Assembly (NCBI GenBank): GCA_963677175.2 | Contig: CAXXES010000001.1 | Span: 744,001-808,000, forward strand | DNA: 64,000 nucleotides | Origin: Sunxiuqinia sp963677175 | GTDB taxonomy: Bacteria; Bacteroidota; Bacteroidia; Bacteroidales; Prolixibacteraceae | Reading direction: 5' to 3' | Shown here: one piece after another, positions 1 to 8,047 of the stretch | Layout: the number at the start of each line of letters is the position of its first letter | How positions within the stretch are numbered: position 1 is the stretch's first letter | Notes under the pieces: generated by a model | The model's database searches: none | What the model was told of the DNA's origin: nothing | What the model saw: the letters and a program-made list of their open reading frames with translations, nothing else | Program-made: the position numbers and the translations under genes

Positions 1-637
1 CTCCTTCATTGCTTATGTCTTCGGGCCAGTAGGAGAAAACTCCCGGAATATCTCTTCTCGCATCCATTAGCAGGTTAACCTGTTTGTCCGTTTTTTCAGC
101 CAAAGGGATGGATTCCGAAGAGAGTCGATAAAATTCCCTTGTTGTTTTATCATATACAGTATGAAATATTTTCATTGTACCTGATTCATATCCTTCTCTT
201 ATGATCAAATAAATGCGCTTTGGAGTTTCTTTCCAATCGTAAACATATAGTTTGTTCGAAATATCAATACCAGGAGTAAAACCTTCCTTTGCTGTCATGC
301 CTCTATCACCCAGATTAATGATAAAAGCGGGTACGAGCCTGTTGGGAGGAATTAATCGGAAAATCGTATCATTGAATGAATTGGAGAAAGTCAAGATATT
401 TCTATACAGGTAACTGATAGACGGAAAATCTCCTCTGAAAATAGTATGGGAAAAATTTTTGATTTGTTCGTAGTCTTTAAAAGTAGCTATGGTGTCGTTT
501 GTGTTCGATAAGGATACGAGCATTGTTCCTTCGCTTGCTGACTGCCATTTGTTTTTTATTCCAACCCATAAGTTCTTGTTTACGGGTATGTGATCGTCAA
601 AACGGTCTTTCTTTTTTATAGACAAATCCACGATCAT
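1..637 (-). pseudogene. C-terminal continuation of a six-bladed beta-propeller lipoprotein, partial at window edge
   Basis: An open frame without stops runs from an ATG at 635-637 to the left edge. It is in the same frame as the lipoprotein gene that ends at 656-658, so one TAA codon plus six sense codons separate the two. The reading continues with strand-and-turn patterns such as NDTIFRL and PAFIINLGDRG, as in the C-terminal blades of Bacteroidota 6-bladed beta-propeller (DUF5128-like) proteins. I infer that it is the second half of the same protein, cut off by a nonsense change. A separate short gene starting at 637 is possible but less likely, because it would lack a signal peptide. Confidence 0.6.
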
Positions 638-655
638 TTTTCCTTTTCCTGAAAT

Positions 656-1300
656 TTAGTAATTCTCAATCGTTGAGGAAATTGATAAAGGATTGTCTTT
701 GGTTTGAAGATCGTATTCCATCAAGTAACATTTCTTCTCAACATTATCGGCAAAACGATAATACAGCTTGTCATTGAAAATATGCACTTTCCCTAAGGGG
801 CCTTTGTAGTTCGAATAATCCCTTGTTTTATTGGAACAAATTTCTTCTATAAGTTTACCTGAAAGTGAATAGTTAAGCAAATACTGAGAACCAGAAATAA
901 CTATGTTCTTTTTACTTATTATGGGTGTGCAGTTAGAATTCAAGTTTTTATCTTCTGGCATTTCCAAAATAATCCATTTAAAATCTGCAATGTATTCGGA
1001 GAATTTAAACTCTTTGATTTTTTCAAAGTTTCCCACAATATCAATAACAAGCGGCGGATTGTTTAAATCAACTCCACGCTGCTCTTTGAACCTGAGACCT
1101 TTAGGCAGTTTGTCAATCGAATCGGCCAGTTGTTTTTCCTGTTTTTCGCGTAGCGCGGCGTCCTGCGCTAATTGTTCTTCCTCTGGCAAAATTTGGTTGG
1201 TCAGCTTTTTTTCGTCAGTTTTCAGGCGGTTGCAACCACACGAAACCATAATTGCAAATACGGCAAACAGTAAAAGGATTTTTGCGGTTGTTGCTTTCAT
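656..1300 (-). CDS. N-terminal half of a six-bladed beta-propeller lipoprotein, ends at an in-frame TAA
   Basis: The start is taken as the ATG at 1298-1300, because the protein then opens with a lipoprotein signal (MKATTAKILLLFAVFAIMVSC): positive residues, a hydrophobic run and a lipobox ending in Cys. An upstream in-frame ATG at 1339 lies inside an orphan permease tail and is probably not used. After the signal comes a charged stretch, then a WIILEMPEDKNL segment and blade-like repeats (NYSLSGKLIEEI), as in DUF5128-type propellers. The product would be 214 residues, about half the family length, and the same frame stays open beyond the TAA to the window edge. Its role is unknown; such lipoproteins sit on the outer or inner membrane facing the periplasm. 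It lies downstream of the ATPase, separated by about 500 bp of repeats. Confidence 0.6.
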   Translation of the reverse strand: MKATTAKILLLFAVFAIMVSCGCNRLKTDEKKLTNQILPEEEQLAQDAALREKQEKQLADSIDKLPKGLRFKEQRGVDLNNPPLVIDIVGNFEKIKEFKFSEYIADFKWIILEMPEDKNLNSNCTPIISKKNIVISGSQYLLNYSLSGKLIEEICSNKTRDYSNYKGPLGKVHIFNDKLYYRFADNVEKKCYLMEYDLQTKDNPLSISSTIENY

Positions 1301-1331
1301 ATTGGTTTGTATTAGTTGTGGTTTGGAATTA

Positions 1332-1388
1332 TTATTCATACCTCAACGCCTCCACCGGGTTTCGTGTTGCTGCCTTCCAGCTTTGCCA
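1332..1388 (-). pseudogene. orphan permease tail (last ~18 codons)
   Basis: Translating the minus strand gives WQSWKAATRNPVEALRYE and a stop, the same end as the array permeases, but no permease body precedes it. Upstream on the minus strand it joins directly to a hairpin repeat. Its final codons contain the ATG that opens the lipoprotein frame. Confidence 0.75.
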
Positions 1389-1604
1389 GTGCCGGAGGCA
1401 CGTTGTTTTGGTAGCCTGAATAATAGCGTCAAAACGAAAGTCCCGTAGGGATGGTGTTTTATTTCCATTATTTATGAAATTCAAATAACCAGGCACCCTC
1501 GTATTTCACATCGTTTCTTCTTTTACTTTAACACCGTCCCGATGGGACTAAATTTCTCTTTTAATACGCTTATTCTACCATAACTGCGTCGCTATGCGAC
1601 TGTT
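1389..1604. repeat. hairpin-rich intergenic repeat B, copy 1
   Basis: A ~215-bp element repeated at about 43.1 and 61.4 kb, with a shorter copy at 12.0 kb. It carries four small hairpins with 5-bp stems and 3-nt loops: GTGCCGGAGGCAC (1389), GTCCCGTAGGGAT (1440, imperfect), GTCCCGATGGGAC (1536) and GTCGCTATGCGAC (1588). Orphan permease tails flank it on both sides. It has no convincing open frame. The style is common in Bacteroidota intergenic DNA; function unknown. Confidence 0.75.
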
Positions 1605-1645
1605 TTACTCATACCTCAACATTTCCGCCAGGTTTCTTGCACCGC
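1605..1645 (-). pseudogene. orphan permease tail, degenerate
   Basis: Reads ARNLAEMLRYE then stop on the minus strand, matching ARNPVEALRYE with substitutions. It follows the ATPase rather than a permease. The stretch from 1646 to 1795 has no gene; it holds an inverted repeat CTGTCAG/CTGACAG (1686-1717) that could form a weak hairpin after the ATPase. Confidence 0.55.
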
Positions 1646-1795
1646 TTTTCGATGATGGACTTTGATTCTTCCCTTCCCTCAAACGCTGTCAGATCCGGCA
1701 ACTGACGGACCTGACAGGCTTTTCTGTCCTGTGGCATCTTTGCTCCATGCCCTCTGCTCGTTGCCAAAATCATGACAATCATTTAATCCCCAAAA

Positions 1796-2494
1796 TCATA
1801 ATTCAGACGATTGCATCACCACCTGTTTCTCATCTTTCCGGATTATTCCATCCTCCAACCTTACAATCCGTTTTCCGTAGTTGGCGAATTTTTCGTTGTG
1901 GGTGACTTGGATGATGGTCATGCCTTCCTGGTTAAGGTTCTTCAGCACATCCATGATCATTTCTCCTTGGGTTGAATGTAGGTTGCCGGTGGGTTCGTCT
2001 GCCAGCAAGAGCTTTGGTTTGCCGATGATGGCACGGGCAATGCCAACCAACTGTTGTTGCCCGCCTGAAAGTTGCGGGGGAAACAGGTCTTTCTTGGCCA
2101 CCATGTTGAAGCGGTCGAGCAGGTCGGCAACCATCGCTTGGCGGTCACGGCTTCTCACCCCTTTGTAGATCAGCGGTGTTTCGATGTTTTCGTACACGGT
2201 CATTTCTTCGATGAGGTGGTAAGCTTGGAAAATGAAGCCCATGAAGTTGCGGTGGTATTCCACTTTGGCTTTTTCTTTCAGCCTGAGAACGGAGTTGCCA
2301 TACAAATCGTAGCGCCCTTCAGAGGGGGCGTCGAGCAAACCAATGATGTTCAGCAAAGTTGACTTTCCGGAGCCGCTGGGGCCCATCACGCTAACAAACT
2401 CGCCTTCAGCTACTTCTAAATTGATGTTTTTAAGGACGAATGTCCGCTGGAATTTGGAATCGTAGTACTTGTCGATGTGAGATAGTTGGATCAT
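1796..2494 (-). CDS. ABC transporter ATP-binding protein, LolD/MacB type
   Basis: A 232-residue nucleotide-binding domain that powers FtsX/MacB-type permeases from the cytoplasmic side. Visible motifs are Walker A GPSGSGKST (38-46), Q-loop Gln90, signature LSGGQQQ (142-148), Walker B LLLADE (162-167) and switch His199. Two positions differ from the usual pattern: the D-loop reads GNLHS rather than GNLDS (His173), and the signature is followed by LVGIARA rather than RVAIARA. Related Bacteroidota ATPases also carry NLHS as far as I recall. The gene follows the permease at 2553 by 58 bp, so the two probably form one transcript. It is the only ATPase in the window and may serve many of the array permeases, which is inference. 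Confidence 0.93.
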   Translation of the reverse strand: MIQLSHIDKYYDSKFQRTFVLKNINLEVAEGEFVSVMGPSGSGKSTLLNIIGLLDAPSEGRYDLYGNSVLRLKEKAKVEYHRNFMGFIFQAYHLIEEMTVYENIETPLIYKGVRSRDRQAMVADLLDRFNMVAKKDLFPPQLSGGQQQLVGIARAIIGKPKLLLADEPTGNLHSTQGEMIMDVLKNLNQEGMTIIQVTHNEKFANYGKRIVRLEDGIIRKDEKQVVMQSSEL

Positions 2495-2552
2495 AATGAG
2501 TTTTTTAAATCAATTATTTAAAGTTTACTTGTCATTTCAGTCATTCAAGGTT

Positions 2553-4910
2553 TTATTCTTCTTTTAAACATTCTACTGGATTCACCAAAGCCGATTTCAT
2601 TGTTTGGATCCCCACGGTGAACCAAGCGATCAATAAGGTCATCAAGCCAGCAGTCGCAAAATACCACCATTTCAGTTCGATCCGGTAGGCAAAACTTTCC
2701 AGCCAACGATCGGCAATCAGATAGCTAACAGGAAGGGCAATTACGATCGCAATGATCACCATCCGGGTAAAATCACCAGATAAAAGTTGTGCAATTCCTG
2801 TCACGGTTGATCCTAACACTTTACGGATGCCGATTTCTTTTGTTCTTTGTCCGGCAGTGAATGCCGCCAAACCGAACAATCCCAGGCAGGAGATGAGGAT
2901 GGCCAAGCCTGCAAAGTAGTTGGAAAGCGCCGAAACACGTTGCTCCGCTACATATAATCGCTGATAATCATCGTCCATATACTTGTAATCAAAAATCTGT
3001 CCCGGATAGTACTTCTGATAAATTTTTCCTAAGCTTTCCAAGGTCGCTTTTTCAGCTTCGGCTTTAATTCTGACCGAAACTTTGGGGGCGTACTGTATCG
3101 GTGCTACCAAGAGCATGCAAGGCTTTACCTTTTCATAAAGGGATTCAAAATTGAAGTCTTCGATCACGCCAATGATCTGCTTTTCTTCCCCTTCAATCGT
3201 GACTCGCTGCCCGATCGGATCAGTCAGCCCCATTGTTTCAACAGCAGTTTCGTTAAAAATGACCTGATCGGATGAGCCAAACTCTTCAGAGAACGCTTTC
3301 CCCGCTGCCAGCTTCATCCCAAGTGTTTCAATCAAATGATACCCGACCCATTTAACAGAGAAAAACGTTTGATCGTCCGGATTTTTCCCTTCCCAACTGA
3401 TTCCGGAGGTCCCTCCCAACGGCGAGCCTGCCTGCATGTTGCCTCCCGCAGCGTTGACAACGCCCGGAATATTCCTGATCTCGGACAATGTAGCCGGACC
3501 CATATTCGATACGTCAAAATAGATCACATGATCCCGGTTGTACCCCAGGTTTTTGGATTGCACAAAGGCCATTTGTTCAAAGACGACCCAGACAGAAACG
3601 ATTAAAATCACAGAAGCTACAAACTGAAAAACCACCAGTCCTTTCCGTGCCCAAATTCCCCCTGAAGATGAATCAGGTTTTCCCTTTAAAACATCGACGG
3701 GCGAAAAACGGGAGAGGTAGAAAGCCGGGTAACTTCCGGCAACCAGACCGGTCATAAGGGTAATTATCAGAACGATTAAAACAAGCTGCGTGTCAAAGGA
3801 AAATCCCAAATGTTTCCCCGTTAGATTGTTAAACGGCGTCTTTAAAAGGTAGACAAAAAAGAGCGCCAGGGACAAAGCGGCAAAAGCCATGACCGTAGAT
3901 TCACTCAAGCGCTGAATGATAAGGTTTTTCCGTCCGGCACCTATTGCTTTCTTGATGCCAACTTCTTTGATCTTTCCCAGGGCCTTGGCAGTTGACAGAT
4001 TCATAAAATTGATGCAGGCAATGGCCAATATGAAAATCGCGATCACAGAAAACAATCTCACATATTCAATTCTTCCTCCTGCCGGGTTGCCGTTTTCATA
4101 ACGGCCACGCAGATAACGATCGGAATACCGTTGCGCGACTAAGGTCACATTGAGGTTTCTGTCCCTGGATTTTATAAAGTCCCTGATCTTTTCATTGAAC
4201 AGGCCTGACGAGGTACCCTTTTTCAACAAGACATAAGTATGGGGACTGCTGCTGCCCCATCCTTCCCATGGATTGGCCCCTTCGAACAATTTGTAATTCA
4301 GCAGCACATCAAACTGGTTGGTCGCATGCTCATCCGGAAGATCAAAGACACCGGAAACGGTATATTTCCCCCCAATTTCCTGTGCATTCCATTCGACAAC
4401 CTTTCCGATTGCATTTTCCGGACGACCATACAGTTTCAAGGCCAGCTCCCGCGAAATAACGACGCTATTTTGTGCTGAAAGCATGGTGTTCTTGTTTCCA
4501 TACAGGATTTTATAGGAGAAAACATTGAAAAAACCTTCTGACACGTATTGCCCAACCGACTTGATCTGTTTATCGGACGTGGAAATAATTCCCTTACTGA
4601 TATTGAAAGAGGTTGGAACCACGGCAACCGCATATTCAACGTCTGGGATTTCGTCCTGTAAAGCTGCTGCCAGGTGTCCCGGTGTGGCATCAATGGTCTC
4701 GGTGCCGTTTGCCCCTTGTGTGTTTTGCATCACCTGAAAAAGCTGCTTGTCGTTTTCAAAGAACCCGTCAACCGTCAGTTCATCGTTCACCCAAAAGAAA
4801 ATCAGCAAGGTACAGGTCAATCCTATTGACAACCCGATCAAATTGATGGCAAATGAACTTTTATTTCGTTTGAAGCCGCGATAAATAAGAAGCAGATTAT
4901 GTTTTAGCAT
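2553..4910 (-). CDS. FtsX/MacB-like ABC permease P1, private C-terminus
   Basis: 785 residues. Membrane helices are at about 20-41, 283-303, 335-357, 377-399, 425-445, 665-685, 715-735 and 750-770, with periplasmic domains at 45-275 and 450-655. The first FtsX half has the cytoplasmic motif KEVGIKKAIGAG, followed by SPVDVLKGK; the second has TKEIGIRKVLGS. It ends NPVECLKEE and lacks the tail shared by the array. Its body is closest to P11 (33285-35693): both begin with KHN-L-I near the N-terminus, share RNKSSF-INLIGLS and WVNDEL, and have FNFESL in the second periplasmic domain. Being next to the ATPase, it is the best candidate for a dedicated transporter pair. Substrate unknown. Confidence 0.92.
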   Translation of the reverse strand: MLKHNLLLIYRGFKRNKSSFAINLIGLSIGLTCTLLIFFWVNDELTVDGFFENDKQLFQVMQNTQGANGTETIDATPGHLAAALQDEIPDVEYAVAVVPTSFNISKGIISTSDKQIKSVGQYVSEGFFNVFSYKILYGNKNTMLSAQNSVVISRELALKLYGRPENAIGKVVEWNAQEIGGKYTVSGVFDLPDEHATNQFDVLLNYKLFEGANPWEGWGSSSPHTYVLLKKGTSSGLFNEKIRDFIKSRDRNLNVTLVAQRYSDRYLRGRYENGNPAGGRIEYVRLFSVIAIFILAIACINFMNLSTAKALGKIKEVGIKKAIGAGRKNLIIQRLSESTVMAFAALSLALFFVYLLKTPFNNLTGKHLGFSFDTQLVLIVLIITLMTGLVAGSYPAFYLSRFSPVDVLKGKPDSSSGGIWARKGLVVFQFVASVILIVSVWVVFEQMAFVQSKNLGYNRDHVIYFDVSNMGPATLSEIRNIPGVVNAAGGNMQAGSPLGGTSGISWEGKNPDDQTFFSVKWVGYHLIETLGMKLAAGKAFSEEFGSSDQVIFNETAVETMGLTDPIGQRVTIEGEEKQIIGVIEDFNFESLYEKVKPCMLLVAPIQYAPKVSVRIKAEAEKATLESLGKIYQKYYPGQIFDYKYMDDDYQRLYVAEQRVSALSNYFAGLAILISCLGLFGLAAFTAGQRTKEIGIRKVLGSTVTGIAQLLSGDFTRMVIIAIVIALPVSYLIADRWLESFAYRIELKWWYFATAGLMTLLIAWFTVGIQTMKSALVNPVECLKEE

Positions 4911-5061
4911 GAGAGATCTGTTTTGTCGTTTCAGATGTCCATAAACTATACCAAGATGTCAATTGGCTTTAAATCAGTACTTCGGAGGAATGTGTAAACA
5001 GGAGATTGTCAAATAAATTAACAGTCCTTTGTCAAAATATTTGTCACTTATTAAATGTCTT

Positions 5062-5364
5062 TTAGCCTTTAATTTCCAATTTGTCAGGATCTTGCCTATT
5101 GTAACAAATTGTAACAATCTCAATGGCATCCATGCTGATTTTGTAGAAAATACTGTAATCACCATGTACCAGGTTCCTGAGACCTTGAATATCTGTCCGA
5201 ACTCCAATCTCAGGATACTTTAAGAGTAATCGAATAGATTTGCGTAGATTCGAATTTAGCTTGCGGCTGTAGGTTTTTGTGCCGTTACGTTCATAGTAAA
5301 ACTCAAGTAGTAAAAACAAGTCAAGCTTTGCCCTGGGAGACCAAATTATTTCTCGTTGAGCCAT
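5062..5364 (-). CDS. RelE/ParE-family toxin
   Basis: A 100-residue protein with the fold pattern of ParE/RelE toxins: N-terminal IIWSPRAKLDL, a helical middle ending KYPEIG, then strands HGDYSIFYKI and IEIVTICYNRQDPDKL. ParE members poison gyrase and RelE members cleave mRNA on the ribosome; which applies here is not visible. The gene overlaps the end of the antitoxin gene by 19 bp, a normal arrangement. It lies in the accessory island between P1 and the main array. The stretch 4911-5061 between it and P1 shows nothing. Confidence 0.85.
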   Translation of the reverse strand: MAQREIIWSPRAKLDLFLLLEFYYERNGTKTYSRKLNSNLRKSIRLLLKYPEIGVRTDIQGLRNLVHGDYSIFYKISMDAIEIVTICYNRQDPDKLEIKG

Positions 5365-5582
5365 TTGTCAATTTCCATTTCAACTTGTTCATTGGTAAAG
5401 TATTCTCCTTGGGTTAGTTGGTCCAAACCTTCTTGGATTCGTTGGCATTGTTCTGGCGATGTTTGATAGATGGTTGATTCTGATTTGGCTTCAATGATGG
5501 TTTTAATTGCCTCAAGAAAGGACTTGTCATTAATGCCGGCAATTTTGCGTATCAGGATATTTTTCAATTCTACTGTTTTCAT
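5346..5582 (-). CDS. antitoxin partner of the ParE-like toxin
   Basis: 78 residues from the ATG at 5580-5582; a TTG two codons upstream is less likely. The N-terminal half is helical and the C-terminal half is acidic (QGEYFTNEQVEMEIDKWLNEK). This matches the small addiction-module antitoxins of Bacteroidota in which a C-terminal peptide wraps the toxin. It is upstream of and overlaps the toxin gene, so the two would be translated together. Such antitoxins usually repress their own operon; no clear operator was identified. The family is assigned by position and size more than by motif. Confidence 0.75.
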   Translation of the reverse strand: MKTVELKNILIRKIAGINDKSFLEAIKTIIEAKSESTIYQTSPEQCQRIQEGLDQLTQGEYFTNEQVEMEIDKWLNEK

Positions 5583-5628
5583 AATCAAACGTTTTATACA
5601 AAACTACAAATTTATAAAGAAACCCTTT

Positions 5629-5994
5629 CTACGATTGGTATTCTTTTCTTGAATGTTCAATTGCCTCCAGGTTCTGAAGCGCCCAGTTGGCCAAGCTGCG
5701 TATGTGGGGGAGCAAACTTTCACCGACTTCAGTCAGGCGGTATTCCACTTTTGGCGGTATTTCAGGATAAACCGTCCGGCTAACTAAGCCATCGGCTTCC
5801 AGCTTTCGCAAAGTGACCGTCAGCATCTTTTGCGAAATGTCGTTAATGGCGACATTTAAATCTTTAAAACGCATTACGCCGGCTTCGCCCAAAATCATAA
5901 TCACCAAGATTGACCATTTGTCGCCAAAGCGGTCCAGCACATTCCGAACCGGGCAGTTTGAAGCCGCCCTATATTTTTCTATACAATTATCCAT
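5629..5994 (-). CDS. HxlR-family transcriptional regulator, QorR/YtfH-like
   Basis: 121 residues starting at the ATG at 5992-5994 (MDNCIEKYR); an upstream TTG at 6048 is in frame but overlaps the control region. It has the HxlR winged-helix pattern NCPVRNVLDRFGDKW, RFKDLN, ISQKMLT, LRKLEADGLVSR and the wing VEYRLTEVGESL. Cys14 in NCPV is at the position used for thiol or quinone sensing in HxlR regulators such as YodB/HypR/QorR. It is divergent from a QorB-like oxidoreductase gene, the same arrangement as ytfH-ytfG in Escherichia coli, so it probably represses that gene until electrophile or quinone stress occurs. Confidence 0.88.
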   Translation of the reverse strand: MDNCIEKYRAASNCPVRNVLDRFGDKWSILVIMILGEAGVMRFKDLNVAINDISQKMLTVTLRKLEADGLVSRTVYPEIPPKVEYRLTEVGESLLPHIRSLANWALQNLEAIEHSRKEYQS

Positions 5995-6045
5995 CGCTTC
6001 AATTTTGAAAATCAACAATACTAACCCAAAGGTAAGTCGCTGAGA

Positions 6046-6111
6046 CAAAAGTACCGTATTGTTTTATAAAAGGTAAGCTTTTATCTTTACTCTCCAAAAG
6101 TAAGTATTTCT
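6046..6111. promoter_or_regulatory. divergent control region with repeated AAAAG(G)TAAG words
   Basis: Between the regulator and the oxidoreductase are three close words: CAAAAGTACCG (6046), AAAAGGTAAGC (6068) and CAAAAGTAAGT (6095), plus a GTAA/TTAC dyad around 6073-6090. On the minus strand the first word reads TACTTTTG, which fits the Bacteroidota -7 consensus TAnnTTTG and could be the regulator's promoter; no well-spaced -33 box was seen. The repeats are candidate operators for the HxlR protein. Confidence 0.35.
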
Positions 6112-6133
6112 GATTTATAAACTAATACACACA

Positions 6134-7012
6134 ATGATGAAAAAGATAATGGTTACCGGTGGAACCGGAGGTTTAGGCGGACAGGCATTAAAATTCCTGC
6201 TCCGGCGCACAGAAGCAAGCTCACTGTCGGCAGTTGTCAGGGGCGATGTTTCGCGGCTCGATGATTTTAAAAGGCAAGGCGTAACAATTATCCAGGCTGA
6301 TTATGGTGATAAGGAATCTTTGGAGAAAGCATTCCAGGGGATTGATGCGCTGTATTTTGTGTCGAGCAACGATTTGGAGAAAAGGCTGAAACAGCACGAA
6401 AATGTAGTGAACGCTGCCAAAGAAGCCGGGGTAAAGCATGTAGTGTTTACGAGTTTCCAGCGGAAAACAGAAACAAGCAATTCGCCCATTGCCCCAATTG
6501 CCGAAGTTTACCTGCAAACCGAAAAATGGCTAAAAGCTTCGGGGCTGACCTACACCTTCCTGAAACATGCTTTGTACAGCGATGTAATACCTATGTTTAT
6601 TGGCGACAAGGTTCTGGAGAATGGGATTGTTTACCAACCGGCGGGCGATGGGAAAGCTTCGTATGCTTCACGCAGCGACATGGCCGAAGCTGCTTCCGTT
6701 ATCCTGACCACTGGGGGACATGAGAACAAAACGTATGAGATTTCGGGGCCAAAATCGTATTCGTACCATGATGTAGCCGAAATCCTGAGCGAGATCAGCG
6801 GAAAACAGATCAGCTATGTTTCGCCGCCGGTTGATGAATTCAAGAAAACAATGGCCGATGCTGGCGTACCCCAAGAAATGGTTAGCTTAGTGGCGATGTT
6901 TTGCGAGGGGATCAAACAGGGCGAATTTGATTTGCCTGACCCCACCTTAATACAATTGCTGGGAAGGGAACCGGAAAGTTTAGCTGAATTTTTGAAGAAG
7001 GTATATGCCTGA
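6134..7012 (+). CDS. NmrA-like NAD(P)-binding oxidoreductase, probable NAD(P)H:quinone oxidoreductase type 2
   Basis: A 292-residue atypical short-chain dehydrogenase. The N-terminal Rossmann motif GGTGGLGG lies at residues 9-16, followed by strand-helix repeats (ADYGDKESLEKAFQGIDALYFVSS) and HVVFTSF, as in QorB/YtfG proteins that reduce quinones with NADPH. The C-terminal part (SYHDVAEILSEISGKQISYVSPP) is the usual NmrA-like substrate domain. A second ATG immediately follows the first, so the start could be 6137. It is one of very few plus-strand genes here and is divergent from the HxlR regulator. An alternative is another NmrA-family redox sensor, but the neighbour favours QorB. Confidence 0.85.
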   Translation: MMKKIMVTGGTGGLGGQALKFLLRRTEASSLSAVVRGDVSRLDDFKRQGVTIIQADYGDKESLEKAFQGIDALYFVSSNDLEKRLKQHENVVNAAKEAGVKHVVFTSFQRKTETSNSPIAPIAEVYLQTEKWLKASGLTYTFLKHALYSDVIPMFIGDKVLENGIVYQPAGDGKASYASRSDMAEAASVILTTGGHENKTYEISGPKSYSYHDVAEILSEISGKQISYVSPPVDEFKKTMADAGVPQEMVSLVAMFCEGIKQGEFDLPDPTLIQLLGREPESLAEFLKKVYA

Positions 7013-7092
7013 AATTGGATTACTGTTTGAGACAGAATTAATGGGTTTCACTTGGGTGAAGTCGCATTTAAACCGGGTGATTTGACCCACCA

Positions 7093-7136
7093 GGTTCCGG
7101 CTAGCCGGAACCACCCTCCCTTTCGAAAAGGGAGGG
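7093..7136. terminator. palindrome plus hairpin between convergent genes
   Basis: A perfect 20-bp palindrome, GGTTCCGGCTAGCCGGAACC (7093-7112), is followed by a second hairpin, CCCTCCCTTT/AAAGGGAGGG (7114-7136). They lie between the convergent oxidoreductase and HEPN genes, so they may terminate both. The second hairpin resembles a common Bacteroidota intergenic repeat. No U-tract is obvious. Nothing else is seen in the 209-bp gap. Confidence 0.45.
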
Positions 7137-7221
7137 ACGGGGAGGATAAAATTTTAAAGGCAATACAACCAAGAGTGTCTATCTTAGAGAGAAACATTTC
7201 TAAAGGCGATTTCCCAAGGTT

Positions 7222-7629
7222 TCACTTGCCGAAAGCCTTTGCCTCCAATTGAAGCTTGGTAGTTTGGTAAACCTGAAAAGCAAAATCATAAAATATTTGC
7301 GCTTGTTGCTGATTGGGTTTGCCTTCAGGCAGCAAGCCAAATTCACCCGGATAACGCGATTCGATATAAAGGCTGTCAAGGGCAATTATCAATACTTCGT
7401 CCGGGCTATAATCGACAAAAGGCTCACATATCGCAAATAATTTTTGCAGTGAATGAATTTTGGGAACGTTCAATCCTTCCTCCTCAATGACAGCTTTCAA
7501 TGATTTTTCTATCGCCTGTTGTGCATGGAAAGCTACATGTCCAGTCAGCCTTTCGTTTTGAAGGATATGGTGGATGTTTTCTAAATCGAGGCTTGAGGCT
7601 TCAAGCCATTCCATGGCTATTCTTCTCAT
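7222..7629 (-). CDS. HEPN-domain protein, toxin half of a HEPN-MNT pair
   Basis: 135 residues, almost all helical. It has the HEPN pattern WLEASSLDLENIHHIL, FHAQQAIEKSLKA (34-46), IHSLQKLF and ESRYPGE (90-96). Many HEPN proteins are RNases that act as toxins, with an RX4-6H motif; I do not see a clean copy here, so activity is uncertain. It starts 7 bp after the nucleotidyltransferase gene. In characterised HEPN-MNT systems the nucleotidyltransferase neutralises the HEPN toxin by adding AMP to a tyrosine. The start ATG at 7627-7629 fits the family N-terminus. Confidence 0.85.
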   Translation of the reverse strand: MRRIAMEWLEASSLDLENIHHILQNERLTGHVAFHAQQAIEKSLKAVIEEEGLNVPKIHSLQKLFAICEPFVDYSPDEVLIIALDSLYIESRYPGEFGLLPEGKPNQQQAQIFYDFAFQVYQTTKLQLEAKAFGK

Positions 7630-7636
7630 ACTTGTC

Positions 7637-7966
7637 TTAAATTAGAATAATTCCTCTTTGGAAAATTTCTTTGGAAAAGGAACTTCCAATCTCAATAAAC
7701 CGTTCATGTACGGGCATTGTATGGACAATAATATCAGATGCATATTTCTTCCTGAAATTGCTTAATGCCATGTAAACCTTCTTTTTAACCTGAAGGTTCT
7801 GCTCAAAGTTTTCAGGGATGAAATTCTCCTTTGTAACCACATAAAGGTCTATGTCGCTGTCTATGTTTGGTGTTCCATAGGCGTAACTCCCGAACAAAAT
7901 GACCCTTTGAGGATCAATCGTCCTCAAGTTTTCAATTATTTCATTTTTAATCGAATCGGGCAACAT
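7637..7966 (-). CDS. MNT-type nucleotidyltransferase, antitoxin of the HEPN-MNT pair
   Basis: 109 residues. The polymerase-beta nucleotidyltransferase signature is intact: GS at 26-27 followed by Asp38 and Asp40 in GSYAYGTPNIDSDIDL, the metal-binding acidic pair. The C-terminal half (DIIVHTMPVHERF) follows the minimal nucleotidyltransferase pattern. It is transcribed just before the HEPN gene. By analogy with MntA-HepT it would AMPylate and silence that protein. It could also be a bare domain without antitoxin function, but the tight pairing argues against this. Confidence 0.88.
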   Translation of the reverse strand: MLPDSIKNEIIENLRTIDPQRVILFGSYAYGTPNIDSDIDLYVVTKENFIPENFEQNLQVKKKVYMALSNFRKKYASDIIVHTMPVHERFIEIGSSFSKEIFQRGIILI

Positions 7967-8047
7967 ACTTTTCTAATTTCTCTGCAAGATAATTATTTTA
8001 GTCCAGTCAGAGTTTCACTTGCCCGGAAACTTTGAGGGAAACACTAA

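Noticed and set aside
903..1448. A 181-codon plus-strand frame
   Set aside because: It is antisense to the lipoprotein, the orphan tail and repeat B, and has no recognisable protein pattern.
2553..4910. P1 counted as the end gene of the main array
   Set aside because: It lacks the shared tail, is separated from P2 by more than 4 kb of unrelated genes, and pairs with the ATPase.
4974..5207. A 77-codon minus-strand frame after the ParE-like toxin
   Set aside because: Most of it overlaps the toxin gene in another frame and it has no family pattern.
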